Under the pieces are notes generated by a model that saw nothing but the letters and a program-made list of their open reading frames with translations, did no database searches and was not told the DNA's origin. Made by a program: the position numbers and the translations under genes. From Sorex araneus (lineage: Eukaryota; Chordata; Mammalia; Eulipotyphla; Soricidae): DNA of 64,000 nucleotides. This document shows, one piece after another, positions 32,406-63,459 of the stretch (the first letter of the stretch is position 1; each line of letters opens with the position of its first letter). The stretch covers positions 179,879,949 through 179,943,948 of the forward strand of contig NC_073305.1 of NCBI RefSeq assembly GCF_027595985.1, given 5' to 3'.

Positions 32406-35400
32406 CTATCAATGCACAAGCAATAAATTTTTCCACATACATGGTGATATCTTTTCAAAAATAGTTTTCCAATGTTTGATAGGAATCTAATTATGGGCAT
32501 TTTAGAGCTAGGAAATTTTAGGTGGCTTTCAAAGGAGTTCTTACTTTCATAGTTTCTCATTGTATTCTAAATTTCATCACTTTATATGTCTTTCCCTTAA
32601 AGGATTTTAAACAGTTTTATTTTTCAAATTTAATTTGCCATAGTGACAATGACTTATTTTTTTCATGTAAGTTAAAGGCTTACAGAAAAACAAATCATTC
32701 GATAATTGAGAATCATGTATTTAAAAAGTTTAGTAGGGTAAAACTTTACATTTGCCCCTAATAAACATTATTTTCCTATCTATATAGTCCTTTTTTTCAA
32801 AGCTAAACTATCAGGTAAACATATGATACATATTTCATTCTGTAAGAACACAAGCAGCATTAAAGGATTCTAATAAATACCCTATGCACCATGACCAAAA
32901 AACAGAACTGGTCATCCTATATACATATTTTAAGATTTTTTTTTAAAGGCCACATTATTGTTTTGATTTTTGTACTTCATAACAATATCAAAATCATGTT
33001 TTGCTGTTATTAATCTTATGCCAGGGCACCTGTGCTTAGAGCTACACTTTCACACTCAGGATATCTATATTTCCTTTGGGTACCATAATTACAATTAATT
33101 ATTCAGAGCGAATAAGTATCGTCGAGCCATTGCTCATATGCTCTATGTACAACACTCATCTTTAAAGAAAGGCTGGCTCTCCAAATTATTTATAGATGCT
33201 TATTAGTTTATACATAATCTACACACTTTTTCCAGTATAGACACATTTGAGGTTAGGCACAATAGAAAGAGCATTAATATCTTTCTGTGTGCATTATTTG
33301 ATTCTAACAGCATACAAAGTTTGCTTGGCATTCTAAAACACAGAGTGTTCCTTCTAAAGTGCTAATTTTTTCCCCAGGGAGGAATTCACTCACTAGGAAA
33401 AATCAAATTCTATCAAAACAAGTATTGTGCTCTTGGAATGATAGCTTAGACACCAGTGGAGGGCTTTTTTGTTTTGTTTTGTCAATGTAGCTCTACAATT
33501 TTAAACAAGGAATTATACCATACCTTTAAAACAGAGAGTTGCAAATATGCAGACATACTCCTAGAAACTTGAAACCCTTGCCTTGCCTCAAAATCAGACT
33601 CTCACATGCAAGTGCTCATATAACTCGTTCTCAACTTCTGATATGTCAATCTGCTTTATCATTATTCTCAACACAACATCTTACTCAAGTTTCAGAAGGA
33701 TATACTAACTTCAAAATCCGTATTCTATAAATGCCCATTAGAGATTAGAACTCCTTTACACAGGCCTTTTTACATTTGGTAAAGTATAAAGATATTGTCA
33801 AAACAGACAATTTATCTAATAGTTCACAGTATCTTATAAAGATAACTTACAAGCTAGCAGGTCACCATCGTATATAGTAACAACAAGAATATAAAGTCGA
33901 CATTTTTAAAAGACTGATGCATGCTCTGAATCCTAGTAGATTACTTATTTCTAGTCATTGTGCACCAATTTATTGTGCCTCCAACACAGCAACAAGTATG
34001 ATATCACAACACATATGTGTATACATCATAGAAGCATAATAAATTCCATTATAATTGAGAGAAAAGTAAATATTCAGAAATGGAACTTCACAATAGAAGT
34101 GATGATTCTTCTAGGTTTTTTTTTTCACTCTAGGAAAAAAATATGACCTTTGTAAACATCTTCATAGCTATCTTGTTTTCAACATATTACTAAAAATTAT
34201 GATTCAAATAGTAAATATCTAATTGACGTGGGTAAAGCATAACTTAACATACTAACACTTTCAGACAAAAACAGGCATTTATTAAAAGTAATTATTATAA
34301 ATATTTTCTATCTTGTATTTTCACTACATTTTCATAAATAATGTATTTAAAAGTGCTGAATGTGATAGTCAGCAACGCCAGTGTAAACAGAACATTTTGT
34401 TTTCTACTCTGCAGACTTTTTTAAAATCCCATTTTGTCAAACACTAAAACAGTTAAAATATTTGCATAGGGAATAGTTAATAGCCCTTAAAGTCATATCT
34501 CCTGAATTCTATACAAGTTAGAAAATCAAATTCACCTAAAAAACAACTCTTGAAATGTTTTAAGTTTATGGAAAAAAGAAACCATACGATGTCAACCTTT
34601 GAAGGAAAATGAAATTTCAAAAGAAAACCCCAAACTTGTTTTTTTAAAAATGTTTAATAAATTAAAAAAATGAGAGGTAGTTAAAAATGACAAAACAAAT
34701 AATTTTAATATCATCCTTAATATAAGGCCAGTATTCTCAGTGGATATAAATATTTTTAGTTTTTTCATTTTAGATTATTCAATATTTAATATTAAAAAAA
34801 TAGCCTCAAAGGGATATTAATATTCAAATGTAACACCTTGATAGAAATATGACACCGACAATTGTGTGTGCACACGCTAGGGTTTTGTTTCATTGAATTA
34901 AAAAGAACGTGCCAATGCCAGACAAATATTGTGTCTTAAAGTTTGAGTGGTACTTAGGAAAAATAAAATGGCAGTTGGAAGATTTGAGCACTGTACTGCC
35001 TTTAAATTATGGATGAGAATTAAGAGTTTGGTTTTTAAGGTTTTAAAAATAAGTCATTCATTAGATACTACGTGAAAACAGTCAATATTCAAAGTAGAGA
35101 ATTATCTTCTTAACCCTTATAAATCTTCTCTTGTTCAATACTTAACTTTTCACTGGATTTCATCTTCAAGAAAAATATGCCATGGCACAGATGCTAATCA
35201 TCAAAATATTTTTATAGTGCTACATGTAGGCATTCCTATATTAAGTCCTTTGTTTATATTCCCAAACTAAGTCATGAGACACTTTTTTTTCCTTGCTTAA
35301 GTACATACTTTACACAACCATTTCAAAACTGGAGAGCCAGTCTTTAATAAATTAATTGCAGTATAAGACATCTGATATATACATAGATTCATTTTCTTCT

Positions 35401-36177
35401 GTTACAATTAAAAACAATATCATTCATTGATTTGTCATTGAGATAGTTTATCTTCAAATGGGTTTGTGCTTTTTTTCTTCTGATTTTGTTTTAACATAGT
35501 TAACTCTTCTGTAATGAAAATTCCACAGTTTTGGCAGTGAACAACCAGAGGAATTCCCCATTGGATTTTCCAACAAACAGTGGAAACAAACAGATAAATA
35601 GCTCTTTTTTTTTCCCATGTAAATAAATATTGGCTTCAAAATTAGTGTACCAAACACAGTATAGAGCATGTTGAATACCATGATTCTAAATTAAAAGTTG
35701 GCTTTTTTTCATTTAGGTTATATTTAAAAAAATGCAAACCACAGCCATTTTTGGCAATTATTTCTATAAGACCATATTGCACGAAAGTCCTTAAATACGG
35801 ATATAAGATATACCATTGGATTAAATATTACAACAGCTACGTGGCAAAAGAAGCAGTTGGACTTTGCACATGCGGTCTCTGGAGTTACACTAGGAGACTG
35901 TTCATAGAACTACAAATACAGTTTGCTTGCAAGTAGAATGAATGTTGAGTAAAACAAACTTCATTTGGCAATTCACTGTAATGTGGTATTTTCTCCAAAT
36001 TTAACCATGGATAGATAACCTTGATAGAAATGGAGACAGCGACCATGGGGTTGGATTTTCACAGTAGCCTGAGGAGGAATGCTAAACTGTAGTTCTCCGG
36101 GAACTCAAGTTTCTGATGTTACTCAACTACTTTTATTTCCCATCCCAGTCCTTGAAAATGATTTCTCTTAATGAAAA

Positions 36178-54422
<18,245 letters not shown>

Positions 54423-54614
54423 CTGTAATGTAGCATAACACTTAATTTTGTCTAGGGAAAACCAACTAGTTCAAGAAACAATAACATTACAAGAAAACGT
54501 TTCACAGAAAATTTTGGTTTCCAATATGGGAAAATATTTAATGTACAAGAAGATCAGCGCCATTTAAAAGCGTTGGGCAAGCTTGTATTAACAAAAGGAA
54601 AGGAGGTAAGTCTT

Positions 54615-54801
54615 TATTTATTTATTTATTTCGCTTTTTTTTTTTGGTCACACCCAGCAACGCTCAGGGGTTACTCCTGGTTCTGCACTCAGGAGTTACT
54701 CCTGGCGGTGCTTGGGGGACCATGTGGGATGCCACGGATTGAACCGAGGCCGGCTGCATGCAAGGCAAACGCCCTACCTGCTGTACTATCACTCCAGCCC
54801 T
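54615..54801 (-). mobile_element. SINE type A, full length
   Basis: (ttta)n, ggtcacacccagcaacgctc to ctatcactccagccc. In the RGS17 intron upstream of the exon at 54422, in gene sense. Confidence 0.92.
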
Positions 54802-54839
54802 GACTGAGATGAGTTTTTAATACAAGGTCAAAGTAAAAG

Positions 54840-55680
54840 AGAATCTCAAAATGGACACAGTTATGCAGTTATGCACATTGACTCCCCCCCCCCGTACAGA
54901 GCAGGAATTGTAATCCCTGATGTACATGGTTGTCTAATTTAATATTTGACATACTGCCTTCTAGAACTCTTTGGAGTAAGGCCATTTTGACTTTTGCTTT
55001 GTCCTATGCTTTGGGTGGTTTCCAAACATCTCCCCCATTGATAGCTAAAAAGATAAAATAGATTTGAATCCAAAGGAGAATGTGCTGCATTCATACCATT
55101 CTTCCCCTGCAGGGTAGACTTCCCTGTCGCTGATAGTATCAGTTGTCCATCCACTTAAGTTCAAAGGGCTTCATTTCTATTGGAGTTTGTCTTTGTCCTT
55201 TCAATCCCTTTATCCCAGCCCCAGTGATGGGCGAGAGAAAGGCCGGCCACCCAGAGAGCTTACAGGGGTGGGGGTTAGGGGGAACTGGAGGACGCGAGTC
55301 TGTATCTCTGGGACATCAACAGGGAATCCTACAGGGTACGGAGCTCGGATAACCTCGGAGGGTTGAGCAACCCAGCAGGAGAAGAGTAAGATTTGCCAGG
55401 CGTGAAACACCCAACAGTCGGCTGTGGGCTGGGAACTACGGAGGTTGCGGACACATAATCAGAAGCAGTGCTGGCAACATGGGCTCTCTGGCCTTAGAAA
55501 AAGTCCTGGTACTGAATGAGCAAAGAGACCCCTCTGACCAGAGCAGAAGGGGTTCATGAGGCAGTCAGAAAGCAAAGGAGATTCCGATAGAACCTTTCCC
55601 CTCTGTTCATTCATTCAACGGAGACCATGTAAACGATTATATTTTATTATGTGCTGGGTATGTTCCTTCTTCCTCTTCTT
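54840..55680. other. RGS17 intron, single-copy
   Basis: Includes a C-run near 54885; nothing else recognised. Confidence 0.5.
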
Positions 55681-55684
55681 CTTC

Positions 55685-55708
55685 GTGCGTGTGTGTGTGT
55701 GTGTGTGT
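55685..55708 (+). repeat. (GT)n microsatellite
   Basis: About 12 GT units at the tail end of the following reverse SINE. Confidence 0.9.
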
Positions 55709-55711
55709 ATG

Positions 55712-55870
55712 TTTGGGGCCCTACCTCGCAATGCTTGGAGCTTACTACTAGCTCTGCACTCAGGGCTCACACTTGGAGGTGCTTGGGGGACCACATGGGA
55801 TGCTGGGAATTGAACCCAGGTCGATCCCATGCAAGGCAAGTGCCCTGCCTGGGGTACTGCAGCTTCTCCC
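55712..55870 (-). mobile_element. SINE type A, diverged
   Basis: gccctacctcgcaatgcttg and gaattgaacccaggtcgat; head degraded. Confidence 0.8.
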
Positions 55871-56252
55871 TTCTTCCCAGGCACTCTTCTTTAACGTTTA
55901 ATCCCACATCCCTATTGCCGAGATGAGCAAAGGGAGGCAGAGAGTTATCTAGTAAGTTGGCCCCAAATTGAGACAAATAGGCCACATGGTTTCAATCTGC
56001 ACCCAATCCTACTAAATGACCCTGCTATTTATTATTTTACTTATTCATTTATTTATTTTGGTGCTGCAGATTGACACCAGGGTCTAAATCGAATGAACCA
56101 TGTGCTCTGCCTGGCCTCCAGTTTTATTAATGAGTACTGGAGCAGGTACTAAGCAGTCTCTGGCTCGGGGGATGCAGAAGCGGGTCTCTAACTACTACTG
56201 TGGTAAAGAGGAGAGAAAAGTGCTTTAGTGAGGACTTTGACCTGTAGTTATT

Positions 56253-56418
56253 CTTTTTTTGTTGTTTCAGTTTGGGGGCCATACCTGCAGTTACTCAGGG
56301 GTTCCTCCTGGCTCTGCACTCAGTGTTTGGGGTCCATCTGGGATGCCGGGGGATTGAACCCGAATCAGGCACGTGCAAGGCAGACGCCCTACCCACTGTA
56401 CTATCCCTCCAGCCCCCT
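56253..56418 (-). mobile_element. SINE type A
   Basis: ggggccatacctgcagttac to tgtactatccctccagcccc; small deletion in the body. Confidence 0.85.
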
Positions 56419-57015
56419 CCATAGTGATTCTTAATCTTGACAGTTTGGCAAGTGAGGCTGAGAAACTGTCTCTTTATCTCATTCTCTCATCCTCTCGTGC
56501 AAAGATGAGGATGGAGGGAAAGTAATAAAGAGAAGCACTGAAGGGAGACAAAATAGAAAAGTTTAGTTCAGGATGAACTAAGCTGACGGGAAGAGACTCC
56601 GACAGGGATGAGGTAGACTTTTTTGCCAGACAAAGTAATTTCAGTGAAAATATCAGAACTTATTAGAGAGACAAATCAATTTCTCCCTGCCAGTTGGCCG
56701 GGAGAATGGCCAATTTACTAGTGAATGACCCTATGAAGAATAATCTGGCCTAAAAGTGGTGAGGTCTGAGGAATCTGGAGAAGCAGAAAGGGTGGCAGAT
56801 CGGTCACCAGACACCCCTCACCAGGGTCACTGTCCCACGGGGTGGCAGCAGCCCCAGGGAAATCCTTAGGAAAACATGAGCTGGGGCAGTGGGAGGATTA
56901 TAAGCTTTTTGGTGACTCCTTGGGGACCCTGGGAATGTGCTTGCACCTTGAGACTGATTATCAACAGCCGCTCTCCAAGTTGCTGACATACCTTGTTCAG
57001 ATACAGGTTTTACTG

Positions 57016-57156
57016 ATTTATTTTTATATTTGGGGGCTAACCCTGGCTATGTCCTTAGGGGTCCTCCTAGTGGTGCTCTGATGAATAGACGGTACCAGGG
57101 CTCGAAGCCAGATCTCCTGCATGTGCATCAGACCTTGGTGCTATAGCCCCAGCCCC
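57016..57156 (-). mobile_element. SINE type A, old
   Basis: ggggctaaccctggctatgt to ggtgctatagccccagcccc. Confidence 0.7.
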
Positions 57157-57413
57157 AGGTACATATTTTAGAGGATTATCTCCAAGTAGATAGTCTTGCT
57201 AGGGCAATTCTCTAGAATTTGATGGACTTCTAGTCATTATGGAAAGGTGGGTAGGAGGAGGCAGGGATATATTACTGACATTATTCTGTGGAATTTCCTG
57301 GGAGAAATGGATGATGATAAGAGTACAATATACAGATATTTGCAAACTCTAGAGAGATCTTTTTTTTAAGTAGAAAATGCATACCCATTCTGCTCTGTTT
57401 TACTGAGATTAGA

Positions 57414-57500
57414 TGTATGTGTGTGTATGCATGCATGTGTGCTTGTGTGTGTGTGTGTGTGTGTGTGCGCATGTGCATGCGTGCTTGTGTGTGAGTGTGT
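57414..57500 (+). repeat. (GT)n/(GTAT/GCAT)n compound microsatellite
   Basis: Alternating purine-pyrimidine tract of about 85 bp, potential Z-DNA. Confidence 0.9.
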
Positions 57501-58016
57501 TTATGAGATGCGTATAATGGGACAAGGATAAAAAGCTCCCTTTTCCTAATTAAATTGTATGATCCTAAGAATTCATCTCTATTGCACTTTCCCCTAGAGT
57601 GGTACACACAGATGCAGATGGTCCTATGTTAGGAAACATCCTTAGAAAACTTGTTCTCCATTGTGCCTTGGCTGGGGAACCACCGATCTGGAATCCGCAT
57701 GCATGATTCACGAGTTTCTGAATATGAATTCTGGCTCTTTTTTTTTTAATCTGTATCTGTGATATTTGCAAACATCCCAAATGCCACCATATTAGAGTGA
57801 TCATTATGAAACACTGGGTGTGTTTATATCTCTCATTTCTACAGATGGTAAAATATGGACACACATTTGTACTAAAACTATTTATAACGGACGTTTAATA
57901 AGTACTTCACTCTTCACCATTTCTCCAGATTTTTGGTCCAATATTATACACAAGAATGAACTGTAGAAAGAAACTGAACTTTAGCTATCAACAAGTGTCC
58001 GTTTCAGCAGTTCTCT

Positions 58017-58178
58017 TTTGTTTGGTTGGATTTGGAGCTACTCCCAGCAATGACAGTCTCTGTGCCCAGGAATTATTCCTGGCAGTGCTCAGGGGATGAT
58101 GGGGATGCTGGGGATTGAACTTGGGTCGGCCTCGTGCAAGTCAAACACCCTACTGGCTGGACTATTTCTCTGCCCCTT
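58017..58178 (-). mobile_element. SINE type A
   Basis: tttggagctactcccagcaa to ctggactatttctctgcccc. Confidence 0.82.
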
Positions 58179-58194
58179 TCAGCCATTCTCTTTT

Positions 58195-58575
58195 GCTACC
58201 AAAACTGTACTCAGTGCAATAACCAGGATATGAAAACAACCCAAATGTCCAATGACAGACCAATGGATAAAGAAGTTGTGGTATGCATACACAATGGAAT
58301 ACTATTCAGCCACCAGAAAACAAGAAAGATCATGTGGTTTGCTGCAACTTGGACAGAAGGGGAGGGTCTTAGGCACTGGATGATCTTACTCTCTGTGGTG
58401 TACAACAAAACAAGGGTATAGACAATATCAACTGATAACAAGACTGGGGGTGGGGGGAGAATATGGACTAGAGGTGCCCAAAGGTACATTTGGTGGTGTT
58501 GGAGTGAGGCAACAATGTACAACAAGACCATGAATGTCAACACTATTGTAAACAAATAAATTATAATAAAAATGT
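58195..58575 (+). mobile_element. LINE-1 3' end
   Basis: aaaacaacccaaatgtccaa, accaatggataaagaagttg and acacaatggaatactattca are L1 ORF2 end landmarks; ends taaattataataaaaatg. Confidence 0.88.
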
Positions 58576-58619
58576 GGAAGGTGTTCAATTTACAGTGCAG
58601 TGAGAAATTATCTATCTAT

Positions 58620-58743
58620 CTGTTTTGGGGTCATACCTGGAGGCGCTCAGGGTTTACCCTGACTCTGTACTCATGGATCATGCCTGAGAATTGAACCAGG
58701 GTCAAGGCAATGCACTTAAATCTGGTACTATCTCTCTGGTCCT
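58620..58743 (-). mobile_element. SINE type A, diverged, shortened
   Basis: ggggtcatacctggaggcgc to tggtactatctctctggtcc. Confidence 0.75.
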
Positions 58744-58756
58744 TAAATATATAGCA

Positions 58757-59022
58757 CCGTAGCACTGTCATCCGGATGTTCATCGATTTGCTTGAGCGGG
58801 CACCAGTAACATCTCCATTGTGAGACTTGTTGTTACTGTTTTTGGCATATCGAATACGCCACAGGTAGCTTGCCAGGCTCTGCTGTAGCTTGCCAGGCTC
58901 TGCTGTGCAGGCAGGATACTCTCAGTAGCTTGCCAGGCTCTCCGAGAGGAATGGAGGAATTGAACCCAGGTTGGCCGCATGCAAGGTAAATGCCCTACCT
59001 GCTGTGCTATGGCTCCAGCCCG
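58757..59022 (-). mobile_element. SINE type B with 21-bp internal duplication
   Basis: tagcttgccaggctctgctg is repeated in tandem near 58866 and 58887. Otherwise a full copy, head gctatggctccagccc; the flanks share an aaatata(t/g) repeat. Confidence 0.92.
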
Positions 59023-59029
59023 ATAGTGC

Positions 59030-60427
59030 CCTAAATATATAACATCAAAAAATACTGGATTCAAAGTTTCTTCAATCAAGAATCTGAGACAACACCATTT
59101 TAAGATGAAGAAAAGTGATTAAGGAAGGTTGGCACCAGAAATCAGTAAGGGGCGTTGCCCCCTTATGTATTAGGAGTCACCTTGTCCCCCCGTTTTTCAC
59201 CTGGTCTTTCTCTACACAATTTGACATTTTTAAGGTCAGAGATTACTAAACATATTGGCTCTAGGTCAGCATGGGCTTATCTTATGTGTTGGGAAAGGCT
59301 CTCAAAGGAAAAAACAAAGTTTATGATAATGATGGTTCAGATATGGGGGGGGGGGGGAATTTTCATTTCTATTTTCTGGAACATTTCCCCTCCTAGCCAT
59401 TCTTGGTCAACTGGACCAGTGGCTCAAGGTGAGGGCCTGAGGATGTGGTGCTGCTTGGATCCTGAGGTACCGTGGCTGACAGAGGCCATAGCTGTGGTAT
59501 TCGGGGGGTGTGGGGGGTGTCCTCCACGGCCAGATCCGGCGATGCTCGGGTACCATGTGGCACAGGAATTGAACCAGGCTGAGCCTTAACTCCCATGGTA
59601 TCTTTTTGGTTCCTCTGTAATATTTTAATTCGCATTTCTGAATTTTAAACCATTTGAAAACAAAGAGAACAAAAATGTACCTATAACGCTTTCTGCAGGC
59701 GTCTTTATTGTGGCTTATTTTATGGAAGACAAAGTAAATACCTCTCCTAGGTACACTAAAACAAGCATTTATTTAAATCTCAGGAGCAATTTTCTAGGTC
59801 AATAACTTAATGAAGAATATATCCGGGGCATTTGAGAAAGTAAGGAAATGCGCCCTCAGTGTGCAAAGGTTTAGTTTTGTTTAGGTTCAGGGGAAGATGG
59901 ATAAGAGGTGATGAAATCTTACCAGCTGCCCATTTTAGAGTTGATACGACTGAGAGATCACCATGGACGGGGTTTACTCTGGAAAAGAGTCCAGTAAGAA
60001 AAACAATTGGTTCTTAGAAACTTTGAAAACGGTTGCCAATAAGATGGAAGCTTTGCAGTGTCCATGGCAACTCTGAGTTAGAGGCCAGTCACCAAAGCAT
60101 ATACAGTTGCACAAACTCAACTGAGACGTCAATAAGATGCCTGAATTTAATACACCATGATTCTGAGGATCAAAAATAACCCGCTGTTCCTGGGAAATGC
60201 AGCTGCTCTTCAAAATCTTAATATTTATTAATATTACATCATTCATATTAATGATGTTATCAATATTAATATTCTCACATTGTAGTATTGCCTTTTCTTT
60301 GTATTTAAAACCTTCCACCACAGACTTTTCAGCACGACAATGAAAAATACAACGGGTTCCAGGTTCTCAAGATGAAGCGGTAGTTTAGTCTTCAGTGTTC
60401 CATTTTCTTGAGTCAAAATTCTAGGCT
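59030..60427. other. RGS17 intron, mostly single-copy
   Basis: Possible SINE remnant near 59500-59610 (cgatgctcgggtaccatg, gaattgaaccaggctg) and a G-run at about 59346-59357. Confidence 0.5.
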
Positions 60428-60441
60428 AAAATAGTACAGTT

Positions 60442-61205
60442 CCAGACCCAGAAACAAATCTCAGAACCCAGCGGCTTTTGGCAGAAATGTGCCTGGACTT
60501 TGCATTAGGTTACTGGCCCTGGGTCACCCCAGGTGGGAGACGGTGCCATCCCTGTGCCCGTTCCCCTTGCTGGCGTGGTGGCCGCCATTTTCCAGAGGCC
60601 AATGGACAAGCAGGTACGGGCCTGCAGTGACAAGACAGTGGGGCCTCACGGGATTGGGTTGGAGCCGGCCCCTTCCTCCCCTGGCCAGTGAGACCCCGAG
60701 TCTCAGCCCAGGAACGGGCCCTCTTGCCACTGATCAAGTGGCTTAAGTCACGATCCCAGAGACTCAGAAACAAATCTCGGAACCCAGTGGCTTTGGGCAG
60801 AAATCCCTCCAGATTTAATTATTAAAATTTCAGAATTCCAAAATCACAGGGCCGCTACTGCGGTTGTGCACCAGACATCATATGCTATTCATGATCAGCA
60901 ATAGAATACAAAGGGTCTAAGGTTGTCTTTTCAGTAGATCTGAGTGCTGGGGTAAAATCCCAAATAATAATGGTGGGTCTGGTGTCGAAATGTTGAATGC
61001 AGTCAAAGTAGAGAGAGAATAATGTGGAAATCACGTCCCACACAGGTAGTGGGGAGGGTGCGGGATGGGGGATATACTGGGAGTTTTGGTGGTGGAAAAT
61101 GTGCACTGGGGAAGGGACGGGTGTTTCATCATTGTATGACCGAGACTTAAACCCGAAAGCTTTGTATCTGCTCTCATGGTGATTCAATAAATAAATTTAT
61201 TAAAA
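60442..61205 (+). mobile_element. L1-type insertion, 764 bp, with 14-bp TSD and internal direct repeat
   Basis: aaaatagtacagtt at 60428-60441 and 61206-61219 bounds it. The 3' half is the shared L1 3' UTR (tggtggtggaaaatgtgcac, cattgtatgaccgagactta, aataaataaa then A-run). The 5' half is GC-rich and carries a 45-bp direct repeat (60444-60488, 60760-60804; about 4 differences). No ORF2 sequence recognised. Confidence 0.8.
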
Positions 61206-61219
61206 AAAATAGTACAGTT

Positions 61220-61905
61220 TCATTGGGGAATCAGTAAGAATTTACAAATTATCCAAGACACTAACTTTATTCAATATTGTCTGGATTGGAACCAGGATGA
61301 GTAAAACAGGGAGGGGCCCTGAATCGGAGGCACTTGGACAGGATAAGCATCAGAGAGCACTGGGAAGGGAGTAACAGGAGAAATCAGCGCATAGAGATTT
61401 TCAGATCACAGAGATCTGTCTCTCCCTCTGCGTGAGAAAGGCATGACAGAAGAGGTGACCAGTAAACTGGGTCGAACAAAGAGCCGGTGTTTGCCAGATG
61501 GAGAACTGGACAAAGGGGATCCAGGCAGAAGAGGAAAAAGGAACATTCAGAGTTTGGGATGGAGGAAAAGTCAGGTATGGATGGAGAAGAAAACGAACAT
61601 ATCACAAGTGTCAAGTAGGAAGTGATCACTCCGAACAGGTAATGAGAGTTCAGTTGTGTAAAAGGCCACGTAACATGAGAGTGGGGTCAAAATCTAGACC
61701 ACACGTCTTTGAGACAATCTTGGCTCGGCGTGCTTTATTTTCCCTCTTCAGAATGGGGTAATGGCGGGGACCTTACGGCACAAAGTTATAGAGCGAATCA
61801 TCACACAAAGGGAGATCACTACACTGTGAAATGATCAAATGTGTATGCTAAAGTGACAATTCCAAATTTACCAAGGCTTCTCTCAACCCAGGGAACCGAG
61901 ACTTT
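61220..61905. other. RGS17 intron, single-copy
   Basis: Nothing recognisable. Confidence 0.5.
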
Positions 61906-61907
61906 CT

Positions 61908-62153
61908 CACTGCACTGTCGCACTGTGTCCCATTGTTCATCGATTTGCTCGAGCGGGCACCAGTAATGTCTCCATTATGAGACTTGTTGTCACTGTTTTT
62001 GGCATATCGAATAGCCATGGGGAGCTGGCCAGGCTCTGCTGTGCAGGCGGAATACTCTTGGTAGCTTGCCAGGCTCTCTGAGAGGCAGGGAGGAATCAAA
62101 CCCGGGTCAGCCATGTGCAAGGCAAACACCCTTCCACTGTGCTATCGTTCCAG
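61908..62153 (-). mobile_element. SINE type B, full length
   Basis: cactgtgtcccattgttcat to gctatcgttccagtcc. Confidence 0.92.
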
Positions 62154-62834
62154 TCCTTCCCCGAACAGAGACAGACCTGTCTCGGTCGAGGGTATACGAG
62201 TAGCTGCGCTCCCCTGCTAGAACCTCCAAACAAGCTCCTCACTGCAATTAGTAAGAAATACTTCATAATAAGAAATGGGTTTCTTATTATAACAATGCTA
62301 CACAGTGTCATAATAGTGATGACATATTATATATCATCATTATTATTTTAGAAGAAACAGGGTTACTTTACTATTTCTCTTAACAATCCTCAAAGGGAAG
62401 CAAGGAGGTTGTGACTGCTTTTGCTTTATTCCAGAGGATATTCTCATCATGGGCGATTTACACAAAGTCTATCACAGAAGCATGCCCGAGCGTGTATGGG
62501 AGCACAACCTTCTGCTATCTCTCCTCATGCTCATTATCAATGTGCAAAGTTGCTTCTCTTCAGATAAAAGAACTTACTAGACAAACTCATGATATTTACT
62601 CTTTTGTTTGTTTGCAGACATTGCCCTTAAATGTTGAGAAAGGGCAAACCTCCTATCACAAAGTTATTGAATGCAATGCCCCCGTCTCATCATTATCACA
62701 GAGCTATCAATCTACACTGCCAGTGGACCACCTATATATGATAGATATAAGGGAGAAGTTACTTTCTGAAATTTTTTAGCACTCAAGGTGACCAAAAAGG
62801 AACTGTTACAAAACCCAAGTGCCTGAGAACAGAT

Positions 62835-63457
62835 GATTAGTTAAAAAAAACCTCTGGTACATCTATACAATGGAATACTATGCAGCTGTTAGAAGAGATG
62901 AAATCATGAAATTCACATATAAGTGGATAGACATGAAAAGTACCATATTAAATGAAATTAGTCAGAAAGAGAGGGACAGACATACAATGACTGCACACGT
63001 TTGTGGAATATAAAATAGCACAGTATGAGGCTAACACCTAAGAACAGTGGAGATAAGGGCCAGGAGGGTCACGCCATGGTTTGGAAACTGGCCCCAAGTA
63101 CTGGGGGAAAAGGCAATTGGGATGGAGAAGGAACCATTAGTAAATGATGATTGGAGGGATTACCCAGGATGGGAGATACATGCTGAAAGTGGAACAAGGA
63201 CAGGACACAATGGCCTCTTAGTATCTGTATTGCAAACCATAATGCCCAAAACTAAAGTGAGAGTAAGAAGGTGGTACCTGCCACAGAGGCAGGGAGTGCA
63301 GTGGGGTGTAGGTGGTGGGTGGGACACTGGGAACAATGGTGGTGAAAAATGTGCACTGGTGGGGGGATGTGTGCTCGAGCTTTGTGTGACTGAAACTCGT
63401 GCAAACTTGTAACTGTATCTCAGGGTGATCCAATAAAACTTCTTTAAAAAAAAAAAA
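62835..63457 (+). mobile_element. LINE-1 3' end with complete 3' UTR and poly(A)
   Basis: tctatacaatggaatactat, gcagctgttagaagagatga and aaatgaaattagtcagaaag are from the end of ORF2; then ttgcaaaccataatgccca, ggtggtgaaaaatgtgcact, gtgactgaaactcgtgc, AATAAA at about 63433 and an A tail. Confidence 0.9.
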
Positions 63458-63459
63458 AA

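Larger units (their letters stand above)
29615..36177 (-). other. Probable long RGS17 3' UTR
   Basis: 6.5 kb of AT-rich DNA directly after the RGS17 stop codon. It carries only two SINEs, against one every 500-700 bp elsewhere, as expected if transcribed and constrained. RGS17 in human has a long 3' UTR and ends close to MTRF1L (recalled). It contains a 47-bp tandem duplication. Extent is inferred from repeat density and an AATAAA at the end. Confidence 0.6.

Noticed and set aside
62411-62779. 122-codon plus-strand open frame
   Set aside because: No recognised domain, no splice context and no homology that I can recall; probably a chance ORF beside an L1 end.
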